Notes under the pieces: generated by a model
Databases searched by the model: none
Seen by the model: only the letters and a program-made list of their open reading frames with translations
What the model was told of the DNA's origin: nothing
Position numbers and translations under genes: made by a program
Source: Levilactobacillus brevis
Lineage (GTDB): Bacteria; Bacillota; Bacilli; Lactobacillales; Lactobacillaceae
Length of the DNA stretch: 64,000 nt
Assembly (NCBI GenBank): GCA_021383565.1
Contig: CP079699.1
Coordinates: 1,054,001-1,118,000 of the forward strand
Direction of reading: 5' to 3'
Part shown: in pieces, positions 9,901-19,925 of the stretch
How positions within the stretch are numbered: the first letter of the stretch is position 1
How the letters are laid out: the number at the start of each line of letters is the position of its first letter

Positions 9901-12900
9901 GAGTCGGAATCACTATCAGAGTCGCTGTCGGAATCCGAATCGCTATCTGAGTCAGAATCACTATCGGAGTCGGAATCGCTATCTGAATTATCTTCCGCAG
10001 CAATCGCTAAATTAGCATAGCTTAACGCGTCATTTGCTGCACTGGAAGCTTTATCCTTTGCTGTCTTAGCTGCGGAGGCTGCAGATTGTGCCTGAGAAGC
10101 ATAATCCTTAGCAGCCGCATTGTCGCCAGCAGCTTCTGCCGATTTAGCATTATTGTAATGTTCAGCAGCTGTTGAGGCAGCAGCTGAGGCTTCCGAAGCT
10201 GCAGACGAAGCTGTTGCTGCCGCGTCTTGTGCCTGGGTTGCGTATGAAGCTGCGCTAGAATTATTGCCCGCATACTGATCAGCAACGTTAGCATAAGAGC
10301 TTGCTACAGAAGCGTAATTATCGGCTTCTGCTGCGGCCGAGGCTGCTTCCGAGGCTGCCGATTCAGCATCTTCAGAGGTTGTACCATTAACTGTTAACAA
10401 TCCGGCACCCAACGTGGTTGTTGTTCCACCAGAAGTAATCTTTAAGAAGTAGTAACCACCTTGGTTAGTCTTAACATCAGACAAGGAAAGTGTGGCGCTC
10501 GTTGCGCCAGCAATTGCTTCTTGCGTTCCATTTTCAGTACTTGCGTAATACCACTGATAAGTCGCCGTTTCCGAGCTAGATCCTGCATCAGTAGCAGGTG
10601 TCCATTCTAAATCTTCGCCGGCGTTAACCGTCTGATCGTTCAGACCACTACCAACCGTAACTACCTTAGTTGCCGTATACGTGGTGCCATCAGCATTGGT
10701 AATCATTGCAGTAATTGTTGTTGTTCCTTTAGCACCTTCAACGGTCTTGAACACACCGGAAGAATCAATGGTGGCTACTGCCGTGTTACTACTGGTCCAG
10801 GTCACATTACCCGTAGCATTTACAGGATTCGTGTTTGCCACATAGTTCGTCATATCATTTGTGAAGACGTAACTATCACCCTGAATCTCAATTCCCGTCG
10901 CAGGAATTTCGCTGTCATAAATGTCCACTTCGGCTAAATTACTGTAAAGCGTATCCCCTATCAAACCGTATGAGGACTTTACTTGGAAAATCAAAGTTCC
11001 TGTGTACGTTTCACTGGTCTTAACGGTCAGCGTTGAGCTCAAAGTAGAGGTTGTGATGAAACCACCCGTCTTATCGGAAACATCTTGCGATTCCAGATAC
11101 CCGGCAGACACTGCCTTAGCGACCGTCATCCACTTACCGTTAGCCTGAACGTACCAAGTACTTGAAGCACCAAAGATATTTCCAAAACCAGCAACCTTAG
11201 AAGTCGTCGTCAGCGAAATTGTACTCCCAGCAACGGTCGTCGTTAATGCTGCTGGTTGCTGCGTGTACCCGGAACTCATGGTAAGTCCCCAAAGGGTTGA
11301 GGCATTCCCACTTGGTTTTCCATAGGTACTGCTAGTGTTGTTCGAGTAGTTCACTGCATAGCTGGCAGCGACTGTTGCGTCGGATGCGGCTGTCGTTGCC
11401 GCTACTGCGTAGGAGCTGGCATCGACCATAGCTGAATCAGCTGAGGCCGCAAACTGACTTGCCTCCACAAAGTTACCCACGCTAACCGCCGACGAAGCCA
11501 ACGTCATGTAGCTCGTCGCTGCAAGTGCTGCCTCATCACCGTAAGCAGCATCCAGTAAAGCCGACTGAGCGTAATAGGCTGCCTGGGCCACGTAGGAAGA
11601 ACCTAGACTCGTGTTAGTCTTCATCGCCGTCGCTAACGAATTAGCAACTGATGAAGCTGCACTCGCTTCTGTCGCCGCAGTCGAAGTAGCTACTGCGGCT
11701 GAACTGGCTAACGTAGTCGTATTAGCTAATTGTGCGTCAACAATCGTCTTCGTTGCTGAACTGGCCGCTGCTGAGGCTGCACTCAGTTGATCGTTGGTAT
11801 AAGCCAAATAGGTAACCGCTTCGTCATACATCATTTCTGCGGTATCTGCATCACCTTCCGCTGCCGCTGAAGCTGCCGTTGAAGCTGCTTCGGCTGCCTC
11901 ATTGGCATTGCTTAAGGCCGCAGAAGCCGCAGAGTTTGCTGCTTCATAGAAATCGGTAGCTCCAGAATTAAAGTCAGCAGCTGAAGAGTAGGCATTCGTC
12001 GCATCATTAGCATGAGACCCAGCAATCGTTGCCAGATTAGCCGCTTCATTCGCAGCACTGGCCGTTAATTCAGCATAGCTAGAAGCCAAGTAGTCATTAG
12101 CCTTAGCCTTCTCCAATGCCGTATTCACGTGACCCAGTGCGGTGCTGGCCGCGGTACTAGCCGCGGTGTTGTATGAGCTTGCAGTTGAAGCTGCCGCGGC
12201 TGCATCTAGTGCGTAAGAACTGGCCGCGGAATAATCCTTAGCCGTTTCAAAAGCCGCTGCGTTACTGTAAGCCGTGCTGGCTGCCATTGCCGCACTTGTT
12301 GCGCTAGAAGCATTGGTTGCCGCAATGGAAGCTTGCGTTTTAGCCATTTCGGCATAGGACTTCGCTGCAACAATATTCTCAATATCCGCAACTTCATAGG
12401 CATTGGCAATCGCGCTGCTAGCTGCCGAAGTTGAGGCATTGGCCGCATCCGCGTAACTTGCGGCCAGGCTCGCCGAACTTGACGCTTGATCCGTGTAATC
12501 TCCGTTAGCATCTGTCACAACGACGGTTAAAACATTAGACGCCGCTTGGATTGATGACGTAATCACAACCGCAGTGACTTTTTTACCCGTAACTACTGCT
12601 TGGAAGTAATATGTTCCTGCTGTATTTAAGGTGATGTTATTGATCGTCGTTGTCTTGCTTCCAGTGGTTGTTTTTAATTCATTCCAAGCCTTACCATCCG
12701 TTGAGTAATACCACGTATACGTCTGTGTCCCGGTCAGAGAATAAAGCGTCCCTAGCCCACTAATGGTCGTAGTAATGGTTAAAGTATCTCCTACAGAAAT
12801 CGCATCATTGTCAATCGCTGTAACTAATGTGGCACCATCCGCATCGGTGGCTTGACCCTCAACATGTGTATTAAACTTTTCTGCCAACGTTGCAGCAACA

Positions 12901-14603
12901 TCGGCATCACTAGCTGCAGATGACGCTAAGACTGCGAAACTCGAAGCAGCTTTAGCATAAGAAGTGGCGTCCTTAGCGTTGGCGGCGTTAGTAGCGTTGA
13001 CCGCAGCCGTTGAAGCTGCTGCGGCGGCTGCCGCGGCGATAGTTGCTGAACTGGCAGCATCAGCGGCATAAAGAACGGATTGATCACCTTCGTACTTTGC
13101 TGCTTCGCTCGCTGAAACGCCGGCGGCACTGGCAGCCAAACTCGCGCTGACAGCGCTAACTGTAGCACCACTAGCAATGTTCGCTACGGCCAGTGTTGAG
13201 GCTTGTTCAGCCTGATCTTCAGCAGTTGTCTTGGCTTCTGTTGCCGTTGATAACGTGTTCACAGCTTCGCTCGCCAAACTGTTAGCCGTCGAAAGCGCTC
13301 CCATTGCAGCCGTGTATTCTGTATCATCTGTTGCTGTGGCAGCAGCAGCCGCAGCACTGCTGGCCACCGTCCAAGCCTGAGCTGCTTTAATAACTGCTTC
13401 ATTCAACGCTGCAGCTGCGCTGGAAGCTTCCGCCGCAGCGCTGTTGGCCGACGAATAAGCTGCCAAGGCTGCCGAATTATTCTTATCATATTGCGTAGCC
13501 GTGTAAGCACTACTTGCAGCAACCGCCGCCGCGGAAGCCAAGTCCGTAGCCACACTAGCAGCAGAGTTCACGTTCACATTAGCACTGCTAACCAAATTGA
13601 CAATCTGTTTCGTCGCGGCGTTACGCGCATCCGTAGCTGCTGTGGTCGCTAATGAAGCATACGAACTCACAACATCTGTGTAGGAACTCGCCATTGATAA
13701 GGCATTCACGTAAGCCACCGTATTAGAACCAACATCACCAGCAGCACTACCCGCAGCGATATCAATCGATGCTTGGGAATACATGGCGGCCAAACTATTA
13801 TAATGCTCGACAAAATCATAGGCTTTTTCTGCTTGCTTGTAGGCGCTTTGCGCAGCACTATTGGCCGCTTGGACGTCTAAAGCATTTTGCGATTCCACCA
13901 CTGCGGCATAACTGCTAGCAGCGCTAGCCGCCGATGACGCAGTGGCCAAGTCAGCAGCTGCAGCTGAATTTTCGGCCGCAGTACTGCTGTTGGTAGCAGA
14001 GCTGGATACCGTAGCGCTTTCATAAACAGGTGTGACAACAGTTTTCTTCGTTGTAGCCACCCGCGCAACGGTCTGACTAACTTCTTTGGTCAGCGTCACA
14101 TCAACCTTGGCAGCTGTGGCAAGACTAGCAGCCGTACTGGCCGTATTCTCGGCAGTGCTGGATGCACTCGTCGCCTCGGCTGAAGTGGCTACCACGCTGG
14201 TTGTACTTGTCGCAGCGTTTGATGATGTTGTTTCTGAACTACTGCTAGTCTCAACTTTTTCATCTTCTTGAACCGCGGCTACTGAAGCAGCCGAAGATGT
14301 TGCGGCACTACTAGCCGTCGAACCAGATGCGCTATTAGCGGCTACCCCCGTGGTGCTCGCTGACGTGGCTCCTGATTCTACTTCATCTGCAGCTGAACTC
14401 GCTGAACTAGCCGCCGATGAGACGACTTTGGCATTGGTTTGTGTGTCAGCTTGACTGCTGGTATCCGCACTCGCAGTCAGTGTTCCGGCCCCCAAAAGCG
14501 AAAACGATGCTAATGCAGCGAAAACCCAGGTTTTCCCTACCTTGTACATCTTATACCGCAATTTTGGATCGCCATTAAAAGCTTTATTCCGCATGAATTT
14601 CAC
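6978..14603 (-). CDS. Giant Ser-Asp-repeat surface protein with KxYKxGKxW signal peptide
   Basis: A 2541-residue secreted protein. Residues 1-47 are a long signal peptide with KMYKVGKTW and probable cleavage after TASA. Then come Ala/Ser-rich helical stalk segments (about 48-585, 700-1090, 1410-1535), separated by beta domains: Ig-like near 590-700, a second near 1095-1230, a Big_2-like domain near 1233-1318 ([17 protein letters not shown]) and an Ig-like domain near 1320-1406. Residues about 1537-2370 are almost pure Ser-Asp. The C-terminus has one hydrophobic segment ([17 protein letters not shown]) and the basic tail KNRKHGDD, but no LPxTG motif that I can see. The start is GTG with AAGGAGG 10 bases upstream. 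It is flanked by glycosyltransferases that probably decorate it; adhesion is a likely but unproven role. Confidence 0.9.
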   Translation of the reverse strand: MKFMRNKAFNGDPKLRYKMYKVGKTWVFAALASFSLLGAGTLTASADTSSQADTQTNAKVVSSAASSASSAADEVESGATSASTTGVAANSASGSTASSAATSSAASVAAVQEDEKVETSSSSETTSSNAATSTTSVVATSAEATSASSTAENTASTAASLATAAKVDVTLTKEVSQTVARVATTKKTVVTPVYESATVSSSATNSSTAAENSAAAADLATASSAASAASSYAAVVESQNALDVQAANSAAQSAYKQAEKAYDFVEHYNSLAAMYSQASIDIAAGSAAGDVGSNTVAYVNALSMASSYTDVVSSYASLATTAATDARNAATKQIVNLVSSANVNVNSAASVATDLASAAAVAASSAYTATQYDKNNSAALAAYSSANSAAAEASSAAAALNEAVIKAAQAWTVASSAAAAAATATDDTEYTAAMGALSTANSLASEAVNTLSTATEAKTTAEDQAEQASTLAVANIASGATVSAVSASLAASAAGVSASEAAKYEGDQSVLYAADAASSATIAAAAAAAASTAAVNATNAANAKDATSYAKAASSFAVLASSAASDADVAATLAEKFNTHVEGQATDADGATLVTAIDNDAISVGDTLTITTTISGLGTLYSLTGTQTYTWYYSTDGKAWNELKTTTGSKTTTINNITLNTAGTYYFQAVVTGKKVTAVVITSSIQAASNVLTVVVTDANGDYTDQASSSASLAASYADAANASTSAASSAIANAYEVADIENIVAAKSYAEMAKTQASIAATNASSATSAAMAASTAYSNAAAFETAKDYSAASSYALDAAAAASTASSYNTAASTAASTALGHVNTALEKAKANDYLASSYAELTASAANEAANLATIAGSHANDATNAYSSAADFNSGATDFYEAANSAASAALSNANEAAEAASTAASAAAEGDADTAEMMYDEAVTYLAYTNDQLSAASAAASSATKTIVDAQLANTTTLASSAAVATSTAATEASAASSVANSLATAMKTNTSLGSSYVAQAAYYAQSALLDAAYGDEAALAATSYMTLASSAVSVGNFVEASQFAASADSAMVDASSYAVAATTAASDATVAASYAVNYSNNTSSTYGKPSGNASTLWGLTMSSGYTQQPAALTTTVAGSTISLTTTSKVAGFGNIFGASSTWYVQANGKWMTVAKAVSAGYLESQDVSDKTGGFITTSTLSSTLTVKTSETYTGTLIFQVKSSYGLIGDTLYSNLAEVDIYDSEIPATGIEIQGDSYVFTNDMTNYVANTNPVNATGNVTWTSSNTAVATIDSSGVFKTVEGAKGTTTITAMITNADGTTYTATKVVTVGSGLNDQTVNAGEDLEWTPATDAGSSSETATYQWYYASTENGTQEAIAGATSATLSLSDVKTNQGGYYFLKITSGGTTTTLGAGLLTVNGTTSEDAESAASEAASAAAEADNYASVASSYANVADQYAGNNSSAASYATQAQDAAATASSAASEASAAASTAAEHYNNAKSAEAAGDNAAAKDYASQAQSAASAAKTAKDKASSAANDALSYANLAIAAEDNSDSDSDSDSDSDSDSDSDSDSDSDSDSDSDSDSDSDSDSDSDSDSDSDSDSDSDSDSDSDSDSDSDSDSDSDSDSDGDSDSDSDSDSDSDSDSDSDSNSDSDSDSDSDSDSDSDSDSDIDSDSDSDSDSDSDSDSDSDSDSDSDSDPNSDSDSDSDSDSDSDSDSDSDSDSDSDSDSDSDSDSDSDSDSDSDSDSDSDSDSDSDSDSDSDSDSDSDSDSDSDSDSDSDSDSDSDSDSDSDSDSDSDSDSDSDSDSDSDSDSDSDSDSDSDSDSDSDSDSDSDSDSDSDSDSDSDSDSDSGSDSDSDSDSDSDSDSDSDSDSDSDSDSDSDSDSDSDSDSDSDSDSDSDSDSDSDSDSDSDSDSDSDSDSDSDSDSDSDSDSDSDSDSDSDSDSDSDSDSDSDSDSDSDSDSDSDSDSDSDSDSDSDSDSDSDSDSDSDSDSDSDSDSDSDSDSDSDSDSDSDSDSDSDSDSDSDSDSDSDSDSDSDSDSDSDSDSDSDSDSDSDSDSDSDSDSDSDSDSDSDSDSDSDSDSDSDSDSDSDSDSDSDSDSDSDSDSDSDSDSDSDSDSDSDSDSDSDSDSDSDSDSDSDSDSDSDSDSDSDSDSDSDSDSDSDSDSDSDSDSDSDSDSDSDSDSDSDSDSDSDSDSDSDSDSDSDSDSDSDSDSDSDSDSDSDSDSDSDSDSDSDSDSDSDSDSDSDSDSDSDSDSDSDSDSDSDSDSDSDSDSDSDSDSDSDSDSDSDSDSDSDSDSDSDSDSDSDSDSDSDSDSDSDSDSDSDSDSDSDSDSDGDSDSDSDSDSDSDSDSDSDSDSDSDSDSDSDSDSDSDSDSDSDSDSNADSGSNTGNGNGSDSNGSNSGSAGNGGNGAETGSNNSSSNADANAGVGTAGTYAGTASAMAMLLGTASSSPAETGEQPVATNLANPVANGNNASSSANDSSDKKSADKPSASKSGAANSATTSDGTTADQSAQKDGNNLTLWGSILAAIAAVTGGSWWYFGGKNRKHGDD
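7494..9993 (-). repeat. 2.5-kb Ser-Asp repeat tract with 18-bp codon-level period
   Basis: The coding strand repeats GAY-TCN-GAY-TCN-GAY-AGY, so an AGY serine codon recurs every third dipeptide. Occasional 12- and 24-bp units show unit loss or gain. Rare breaks encode Gly, Asn, Ile, Pro or Gly/Asn pairs (for example near 7634, 9087, 9544, 9631, 9752). The tract accounts for about a third of the surface protein. Confidence 0.95.
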
Positions 14604-15453
14604 TTTTAATCGTCCTCCTTAAGTTGTCTGTAAATGGCCGATCGTAAATATGCCTCCCAGTTACGCATCATACTTACTTATTTGAAAATTGAGTATAATC
14701 GGCTAATATACTTTTCTATAATGAAGAGTCGTCCATGTAAACGTATACCCCCTATAAACGAAATCTTCAACGAGCTTATTCTATCACAAATTTACTATCG
14801 ATACTATTTTAAAGATAAAATTATTATTGGTCTATCTAAGAAAATGGTAAAAATCCAGATTTTCTATTTTTTTATCAGGTGTTTTTAATTATTAAGCCAA
14901 CTGATTATCCATCTATTTATATGCCTATAAGAAGCTTTTTAACTGTTCTAATCAGTTTGTCAACTCTTTATTTGTCATCAATTAAAAGGGTTTTAGATTT
15001 CAAAAAATCCATCCTATTTTTTTGAATCATTAACAACTCCGATCAAATGTCGATTTGTTAGTTGGACTTTTTTCGATATTTTATTATATTTGGATTAGAA
15101 TTTCTGTCTAATTTCGTTTATCTCATCGTAATTTAGACCCATAAAATAAAAAGAATTGCAATTAAATAGCTTATAATTGTACGGAATACTTATGGGATAT
15201 TAACTAACATTCATCACGTTTTACTCACAAGTTTGAAAATATGTAACATTGTTTTTTTCTGCCGCATCTTAACGTCAAAATACATCTTTAGGAAACCCCA
15301 ACTTTAAATTTTGACGAAGTATCCCTGAAAGAATTCGTTTTCCTAGCAATCGCTTTCATTTAGATAGTTATGTAAGTACGATGAAATTGCCACAAATTAC
15401 CCAACAATAAGCATCTTCCTATCAATTGTTTTTTTAATCCGTTGTCAAAAAAT
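14604..15453. other. AT-rich 0.85-kb leader region of the surface-protein gene
   Basis: This gene-free stretch is strikingly AT-rich compared with its neighbours. It should hold the surface-protein promoter. On the minus strand TATACT (near 14687-14692) and TATGAT (14668-14673) are possible -10 boxes, and a TTGACA lies at 14958-14963, but no pair with good spacing stands out. An 84-codon open frame on the plus strand (14634-14888) has no ribosome site and looks like chance. Confidence 0.5.
15345..15358 (-). promoter_or_regulatory. Candidate cre site (CcpA binding)
   Basis: Minus-strand TGAAAGCGATTGCT fits the catabolite-responsive element consensus WTGNAANCGNWNNCW at every position. It lies about 740 bases upstream of the surface-protein start, so control of that gene by carbon status is possible but the distance is large. 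Confidence 0.4.
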
Positions 15454-15509
15454 AAGCAAAAAAAGATCCACCTGTCTCCGGCCATTAGCCGTTGGTAGAT
15501 CCTTCACTT
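15454..15509 (-). terminator. Terminator of the zincin-like gene
   Basis: An outer stem (about 15464-15472 with 15500-15508, one mismatch) and an inner CGGC/GCCG stem are followed on the minus strand by seven T. Confidence 0.75.
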
Positions 15510-15515
15510 TATTCT

Positions 15516-16403
15516 TTATTTGATTACCGCAACGCGCCCTGAATGATAGACCACAGTCAGTTGATGTCCTGACAAGACACTAGTAGCCACACGCTGCGGT
15601 CGCTGCCAACTCGTTCCGGCGATAGCAAGGGCCGCTGCATCCATAGGTGTACTCCGAATACCTCGACGATTGGCCGGCAAGCGATTAGGACCCGTTTCCC
15701 AAACGCCCATGACCTCGGTCGTAATGTAGCCTTCGCGGCCGGCATTCTCCCCCGCCGGACCACCGCCCAGATCGGGAATCCCCAGTGCATGACGAATCTC
15801 ACGAATTAAGACGGCCTCACGATTGACCTGATTATCTTGCGTAGAAAATCCCTGTGACTGCCAGTTTTTCGGAAAGAACTGGATACCCGTGCCATCGTAG
15901 TGTTGGCCACCAAGATACTTCTGTTTGGTCTGGCTGTCATGAATAACCTCATCACTGGCACGCGCCTTGTCCACAACCTGAACGATTGTCTCACCCGCAA
16001 CTTTATTCCAAAAAGTGGCAGCATCCTTAACCATCGGCGTACGCATCAGCTTTGATTCATTGTATAGCTGTAGCACGCCATCACTTCCCATAAAATTTTG
16101 AATGTTCTGTCCCGACTGACGATAGGTGTAATCCGTCGCTACCCGGGCCAAACTGGCATTTCCCGTATACTTATTACCATGTGTCAATCGCGTTAACGTT
16201 TGTAGTGTTAACGTTTGTAGTTGTGGTTTAGAAAAAAGCTTTTGATTTACGACGCCCTCATTAGGGTTGTATGGCTTCGTTCGTTGGTAATAGCGGATAT
16301 TACCGGACATCAAAATGTGTAGCCGGTTCATTCCCGCAAAGACACCCATGATTACCATTGCAAGGCCCAACAGCCAACCCAATCGCTTTAGCCATTTTTG
16401 CAT
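15516..16403 (-). CDS. Membrane-anchored zincin-like protein with degenerate zinc motif
   Basis: A 295-residue protein with an N-terminal hydrophobic anchor (WLLGLAMVIMGVFAGM, about residues 9-24) and an extracellular domain. Near residue 200 is LIREIRHALGIPDLGG. It aligns with the metzincin-type signature HExxHxxGxxH/D, but the first zinc His is Arg (codon CGT, one base from CAT) and the third position is Asp as in snapalysins. Glu and the second His remain. Either catalysis is lost or the metal site differs. The start at 16403 has GGGGG at a proper distance, whereas an ATG three codons earlier is too close to it. The gene has its own terminator and lies between the glycosyltransferase unit and the surface-protein gene. 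Confidence 0.55.
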   Translation of the reverse strand: MQKWLKRLGWLLGLAMVIMGVFAGMNRLHILMSGNIRYYQRTKPYNPNEGVVNQKLFSKPQLQTLTLQTLTRLTHGNKYTGNASLARVATDYTYRQSGQNIQNFMGSDGVLQLYNESKLMRTPMVKDAATFWNKVAGETIVQVVDKARASDEVIHDSQTKQKYLGGQHYDGTGIQFFPKNWQSQGFSTQDNQVNREAVLIREIRHALGIPDLGGGPAGENAGREGYITTEVMGVWETGPNRLPANRRGIRSTPMDAAALAIAGTSWQRPQRVATSVLSGHQLTVVYHSGRVAVIK

Positions 16404-16447
16404 ACGACTCATCCCCCAGCGATACAGTCGAAGTCACTGCGCCATTG

Positions 16448-16640
16448 TTATAACGAACCGACCGCAACGACTTGGTCAAAATCCAACTGTCGAGTCGACG
16501 CGGTCAGCTGTGACTGTGAGTACAATCGACGGGCAATCTTACCTCGCCGATCCGCCTTCGTTCACTGATAGTAATGCCGATTGGGCTCGTACGTGACGTC
16601 TCGTGTGACCAGATACCATCTGTTCGTCGCATTTTGACAC
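16448..16640 (-). pseudogene. Possible coding remnant with an internal stop
   Basis: On the minus strand one frame reads NATNRWYLVTRDVTYEP then NRHYYQ, a TGA, then TKADRRGKIARRLYSQSQ and onward to a TAA at 16448. The composition looks protein-like and TGA could be a mutated TGG. There is no clear start and I know no homologue, so this is speculative. Otherwise 16404-16640 should contain the promoter of the zincin-like gene. Confidence 0.22.
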
Positions 16641-16650
16641 CCCTTAAAGA

Positions 16651-16687
16651 AAAACCGCCCAAACGTATCTAACGTTCAGCGGCTTTT
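16651..16687 (-). terminator. Terminator of the glycosyltransferase 4-3-2 unit
   Basis: The minus strand has an AAGCCGC arm, an inner AACGT/ACGTT pair, and a GCGGTT arm followed by five T. It lies 15 bases after the stop of glycosyltransferase 2. Confidence 0.75.
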
Positions 16688-16701
16688 CGTATCCAACCGC
16701 G

Positions 16702-18234
16702 CTATCCAGCGGCAGTGACGGTCGTCAAACTCTCAAAATAGTCCAGTAATTCCTGCCACTGGGCAAACACCGCGTCTTCGGAATAACGCTTGGCATTGTC
16801 GTAGGCGGCGTCACTGAATTTCTGTAGCAATTGCCGGTCGCCCAGCAGCTTAATCAGTGCATCCGCCAGCTGTTGCGGCTGGCCATTTTCAGTCAAAATC
16901 CCGGTCTGACCATCCTGAATGATGTCGCTAGGCCCATACTTAACGTCGTTGGCCACCATCGGGACACCGTGAGACTGCGCCTCTAGCAAGGTCAACGAGA
17001 ACCCTTCGGCCCGACTAGGTAGCACGCCAATCTGCGCGCGATCATAGACCGCACCGATATCGTGGGTGTAGCCCTTAAAGCTGACCACATCACTCAGACC
17101 AGCATCGACCACCTGCTGCTTGAATTTCTTCTCAATATCGCCGTTCGCATAGCCCCATAATTCCAAGCGTGCATCCGGAAATTGTTGATGAACCTGCGCG
17201 AACGCCTCGATGGAATGGTTCTGCTGCTTTTCCGGTGCCAGCCGCGCCACGTGAACGATCAGATTCTTCTGGCGCTGGTCAAAATCCTGATGCTGGGCCG
17301 CAATCTCAGCGTTCGTGACGTAGCCCACGGGAATCGTGAAGGCCGGAATCGCCGTTCCAAATCGGTCAACGATATCCTGACTCTGTTCCGGTGTCGCTGA
17401 AATGACGGCATCCCACTTATTCCAGTTATTCAGCGCGTTGGTATAGTTATTATTCAACGGCGAATGGCGCATGTCGCTGGGGTCACTAACATGGTCATTG
17501 TGCAGATGCAACACCTTAAAGGCTGGCGTTTCCATGTGGAAGAGTCCCCAGTCACACTCGACAGTCCGGTCACAAATAAAGACGTTGTGGGCGGTCTGCC
17601 GATTCAATTCATCGTAGAAGAACCGCGTCAGCTCATTCATCCCCGTGAAGACCCAGCTACTGTGCCGATAATTCAGCACACGCCACGACAGACAAGCCTT
17701 GCCTGCCCGGTTGAGGTAGTGATTCTTCTCGATGTGTGCTTGACCATCCGGCCCGAAATACTGTTCCTGCGAGATCTTCCCGTCCCAGTCGAAGAATTGT
17801 TCCAGGCACTTGAACCCCCGAACATCCCACCACACCATCTTGACGGTTCGACCATTCACGTCAAAATACTGGACGTTACTGATCTCTTCACTATTTTTCC
17901 GGAAGTAAACAATCATCAGCATCTTCCCCTGCGCGAAAACCTGTAGCTGATTGTCCTTGCGCGTCGTCGTGGTGTTCGCCGGCAAGGGAAAGTCGCCCAA
18001 CGTAAACGACTGACTGGACACGTCACCACTGCCACAAAAGAACTCAAACAAGTTGACAAAATTTTTCCGCGCAATACCAGCTTGCTTTAGGATGTTACTC
18101 AGCTCCATCGAGAACACCCGCGTCACGATCTTGGCGGGTACCTGATGCTTGTCAAATAACCGTAACCGATTGATTTCGGCCTGTTCAATCCCTGATTTTG
18201 AATACTGCATGTTGTCATTTAAGAAATAATACAT
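16702..18234 (-). CDS. GT4-type glycosyltransferase 2 of the Ser-Asp protein locus
   Basis: A 510-residue protein starting MYYFLNDNMQYSKSGIEQAE, with the same N-terminal architecture as its neighbour glycosyltransferase 3 (MYYFINEY, NRVKLF). The C-terminal GT4 domain shows VARLAPEKQ near residue 320 and AEGFSLTLLEAQ near 405, so both glutamates of the E-x7-E donor motif are present and it should be active. Likely a cytoplasmic enzyme that glycosylates the Ser-Asp protein together with glycosyltransferase 3 (inference from locus and family). It starts 17 bases after the stop of glycosyltransferase 3, so they are co-transcribed. Confidence 0.8.
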   Translation of the reverse strand: MYYFLNDNMQYSKSGIEQAEINRLRLFDKHQVPAKIVTRVFSMELSNILKQAGIARKNFVNLFEFFCGSGDVSSQSFTLGDFPLPANTTTTRKDNQLQVFAQGKMLMIVYFRKNSEEISNVQYFDVNGRTVKMVWWDVRGFKCLEQFFDWDGKISQEQYFGPDGQAHIEKNHYLNRAGKACLSWRVLNYRHSSWVFTGMNELTRFFYDELNRQTAHNVFICDRTVECDWGLFHMETPAFKVLHLHNDHVSDPSDMRHSPLNNNYTNALNNWNKWDAVISATPEQSQDIVDRFGTAIPAFTIPVGYVTNAEIAAQHQDFDQRQKNLIVHVARLAPEKQQNHSIEAFAQVHQQFPDARLELWGYANGDIEKKFKQQVVDAGLSDVVSFKGYTHDIGAVYDRAQIGVLPSRAEGFSLTLLEAQSHGVPMVANDVKYGPSDIIQDGQTGILTENGQPQQLADALIKLLGDRQLLQKFSDAAYDNAKRYSEDAVFAQWQELLDYFESLTTVTAAG

Positions 18235-18251
18235 CCTCGCACCGTCCCTTC

Positions 18252-19781
18252 CTAAACCGTTACGTGCGTCTCAAGCGCCTTCTGCCACCGATTCCAAACC
18301 TTCCGACGCGTCCATTGCGCCCGCGAATTCGTGTACGCTGCGTCACTAAACGTCGCCAGTTGATCCGCGTCCGTAAATAGGCCCACGATCTTCTCGGCCA
18401 TTGCCAGCGTCTGCCCCGGATCGACCAAGTACCCATCCTGGCCATCGGTAATGAAGGCCGCCGGACCGTAATTAAAGCGATAGCTCACCACGGGTAACCC
18501 ATGCATCAGCGCCTCCATCGTGGCTAGCGGCCCACCATCAGCCAACGACGTATTGATTAGAACCTGATAGCCATCGTAAAAGTCCGTTAGATTAGGCACA
18601 TAATCTTTGAAGGTCACGCTATCCGCTAGTTTCAGATCAGTCACCAACTTCTTCATATCCGCGACGTATTGCGGGTCGCCATAGCCGTACAGGGTAAATG
18701 TCGCGTCCGGAACGCGGTCCTTGACCAGCGCGAATAGCCGCAACTGCTGATCAATCTGTTTATCCTGCCCAATTCGTCCGACGTACAACAGGCTATGCGG
18801 CTGCCGCTGACTCGGCGCCACCTTCTCCGTGCCTTCCTTGGACAGGGGCGTCGTCGTGACGGCGGGCATGGCAAAGATCGTTGCCTTGGGGAACCGCGTG
18901 TGCAAGTGCTCCGCTTGCTGTGGCGTGGCCGTGATAAAACCATCAAAGTGGCTGAAGTGTTCAAAGGCGGGCTCTAAGAAACCATCCAGAGCAGCGTGGA
19001 CTGGATCGTTAGGGTTAACGGCATGATTAATCGGAATGTACAGATATTTGTGGGACGCATCGTTCAAGGCCAACAACGGCTGAACCCCCGTCCCCGGTCG
19101 GTCAACGATAAACGTCGTGGTCTCGGTATCGCGGTTACTAAGTTCATTCAAGAAGAAAGTAAACAGATCATCCCGATTCTGGAAGAACCGGTCACCCTCA
19201 CCGCGATAGTCCTTCAGCAGGATTCGCGACAACAACGGATTGCCCTTCGTATCCGCCGCATAGTATTCCTCCAACGCGGTCCGACCGCTCGGCGTGTAGT
19301 ACCGTTGCAAGATGAGCTTCCCGTTTTGACCGAAGTATTGCGTGGCCGACTTGAACCCGCGCCAATCCCAGAGGTCGGTCCCCACGCGGTTTCCTTGGGG
19401 ATCGAAGAACTCCTGATAGAAGACTCGACCGATGGTTCCGGGAATAAAGCCCACATTTTCCACCAACCGATCGCCATTGGCCACGCTACTGAAGTTGGCC
19501 CCCACCGTGATCTCGTATTCAATCGGAATATTCAGGTTATCCGTCGTCTTCACCTGAACCGGCTGTACGTCCGTGGCCTGTTGAAAATAATCAAACATAT
19601 TCAGAATTTGGTCATCCGTGACGCCAAAGTCCCCAATTGTCCGATGAAGTAACCGGTCATAAATTTTGGTGACAATCTTCGCCGGCGCCTTGTAGTGGTT
19701 AAACAGCTTGACGCGGTTCATGGCCGTATGCTCCACACTCGAATTTTTTTGTAAAATGTATTCGTTAATAAAGTAGTACAC
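18252..19781 (-). CDS. GT4-type glycosyltransferase 3, altered donor motif
   Basis: A 509-residue homologue of glycosyltransferase 2. The start is GTG at 19781 (encoding MYYFINEYILQKN) with GGGAG 9 bases upstream; an upstream in-frame ATG lacks a ribosome site. The GT4 half has YVGRIGQDKQ near residue 325. Where its relatives have EGFSLxxxE, it reads DGGPLATME, so the first Glu of the E-x7-E motif is Asp and the phenylalanine-serine core is gone. It may be a weakly active or structural partner of glycosyltransferase 2, by analogy with active/inactive pairs such as GtfA/GtfB. That pairing is inference. Confidence 0.77.
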   Translation of the reverse strand: MYYFINEYILQKNSSVEHTAMNRVKLFNHYKAPAKIVTKIYDRLLHRTIGDFGVTDDQILNMFDYFQQATDVQPVQVKTTDNLNIPIEYEITVGANFSSVANGDRLVENVGFIPGTIGRVFYQEFFDPQGNRVGTDLWDWRGFKSATQYFGQNGKLILQRYYTPSGRTALEEYYAADTKGNPLLSRILLKDYRGEGDRFFQNRDDLFTFFLNELSNRDTETTTFIVDRPGTGVQPLLALNDASHKYLYIPINHAVNPNDPVHAALDGFLEPAFEHFSHFDGFITATPQQAEHLHTRFPKATIFAMPAVTTTPLSKEGTEKVAPSQRQPHSLLYVGRIGQDKQIDQQLRLFALVKDRVPDATFTLYGYGDPQYVADMKKLVTDLKLADSVTFKDYVPNLTDFYDGYQVLINTSLADGGPLATMEALMHGLPVVSYRFNYGPAAFITDGQDGYLVDPGQTLAMAEKIVGLFTDADQLATFSDAAYTNSRAQWTRRKVWNRWQKALETHVTV

Positions 19782-19824
19782 AGCGCAACACTCCCATTCG
19801 TTTAATGGTTTTATTCTCTCTATG

Positions 19825-19859
19825 TATGCGGTCACATTTTTGGTCGTTGCAACCGCATA
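19825..19859 (-). promoter_or_regulatory. Inverted repeat and -10 box upstream of glycosyltransferase 3
   Basis: A perfect 8-bp inverted repeat TATGCGGT/ACCGCATA (19825-19832 with 19852-19859) sits in the leader. It lies just downstream, in the minus direction, of a perfect TATAAT (19873-19878) with only a weak -35. No T-run follows, so an operator or leader hairpin is more likely than a terminator. Confidence 0.4.
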
Positions 19860-19925
19860 TCAACAATTGTCAATTATACCTAATTTCTTTTACAATTAAA
19901 ACTAATTGCTCCTAAAAACAAAAAT

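Noticed and set aside
7494-9993. CRISPR-like regular repetition.
   Set aside because: Units are contiguous 18-mers without unique spacers and encode Ser-Asp in frame.
7241-10020. Two very long open frames (about 880-920 codons) overlapping the Ser-Asp tract, one on the plus strand and one in another minus frame.
   Set aside because: They are open only because the 18-bp repeat contains no stop in those frames; composition is simple repetition and they have no ribosome sites.
14634-14888. An 84-codon plus-strand frame in the AT-rich leader.
   Set aside because: No ribosome site; residue content (Ile, Tyr, Lys, Phe) is what AT-rich noncoding DNA gives.
18996-19652. A 218-codon plus-strand frame.
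   Set aside because: Antisense shadow of glycosyltransferase 3, without start signals.
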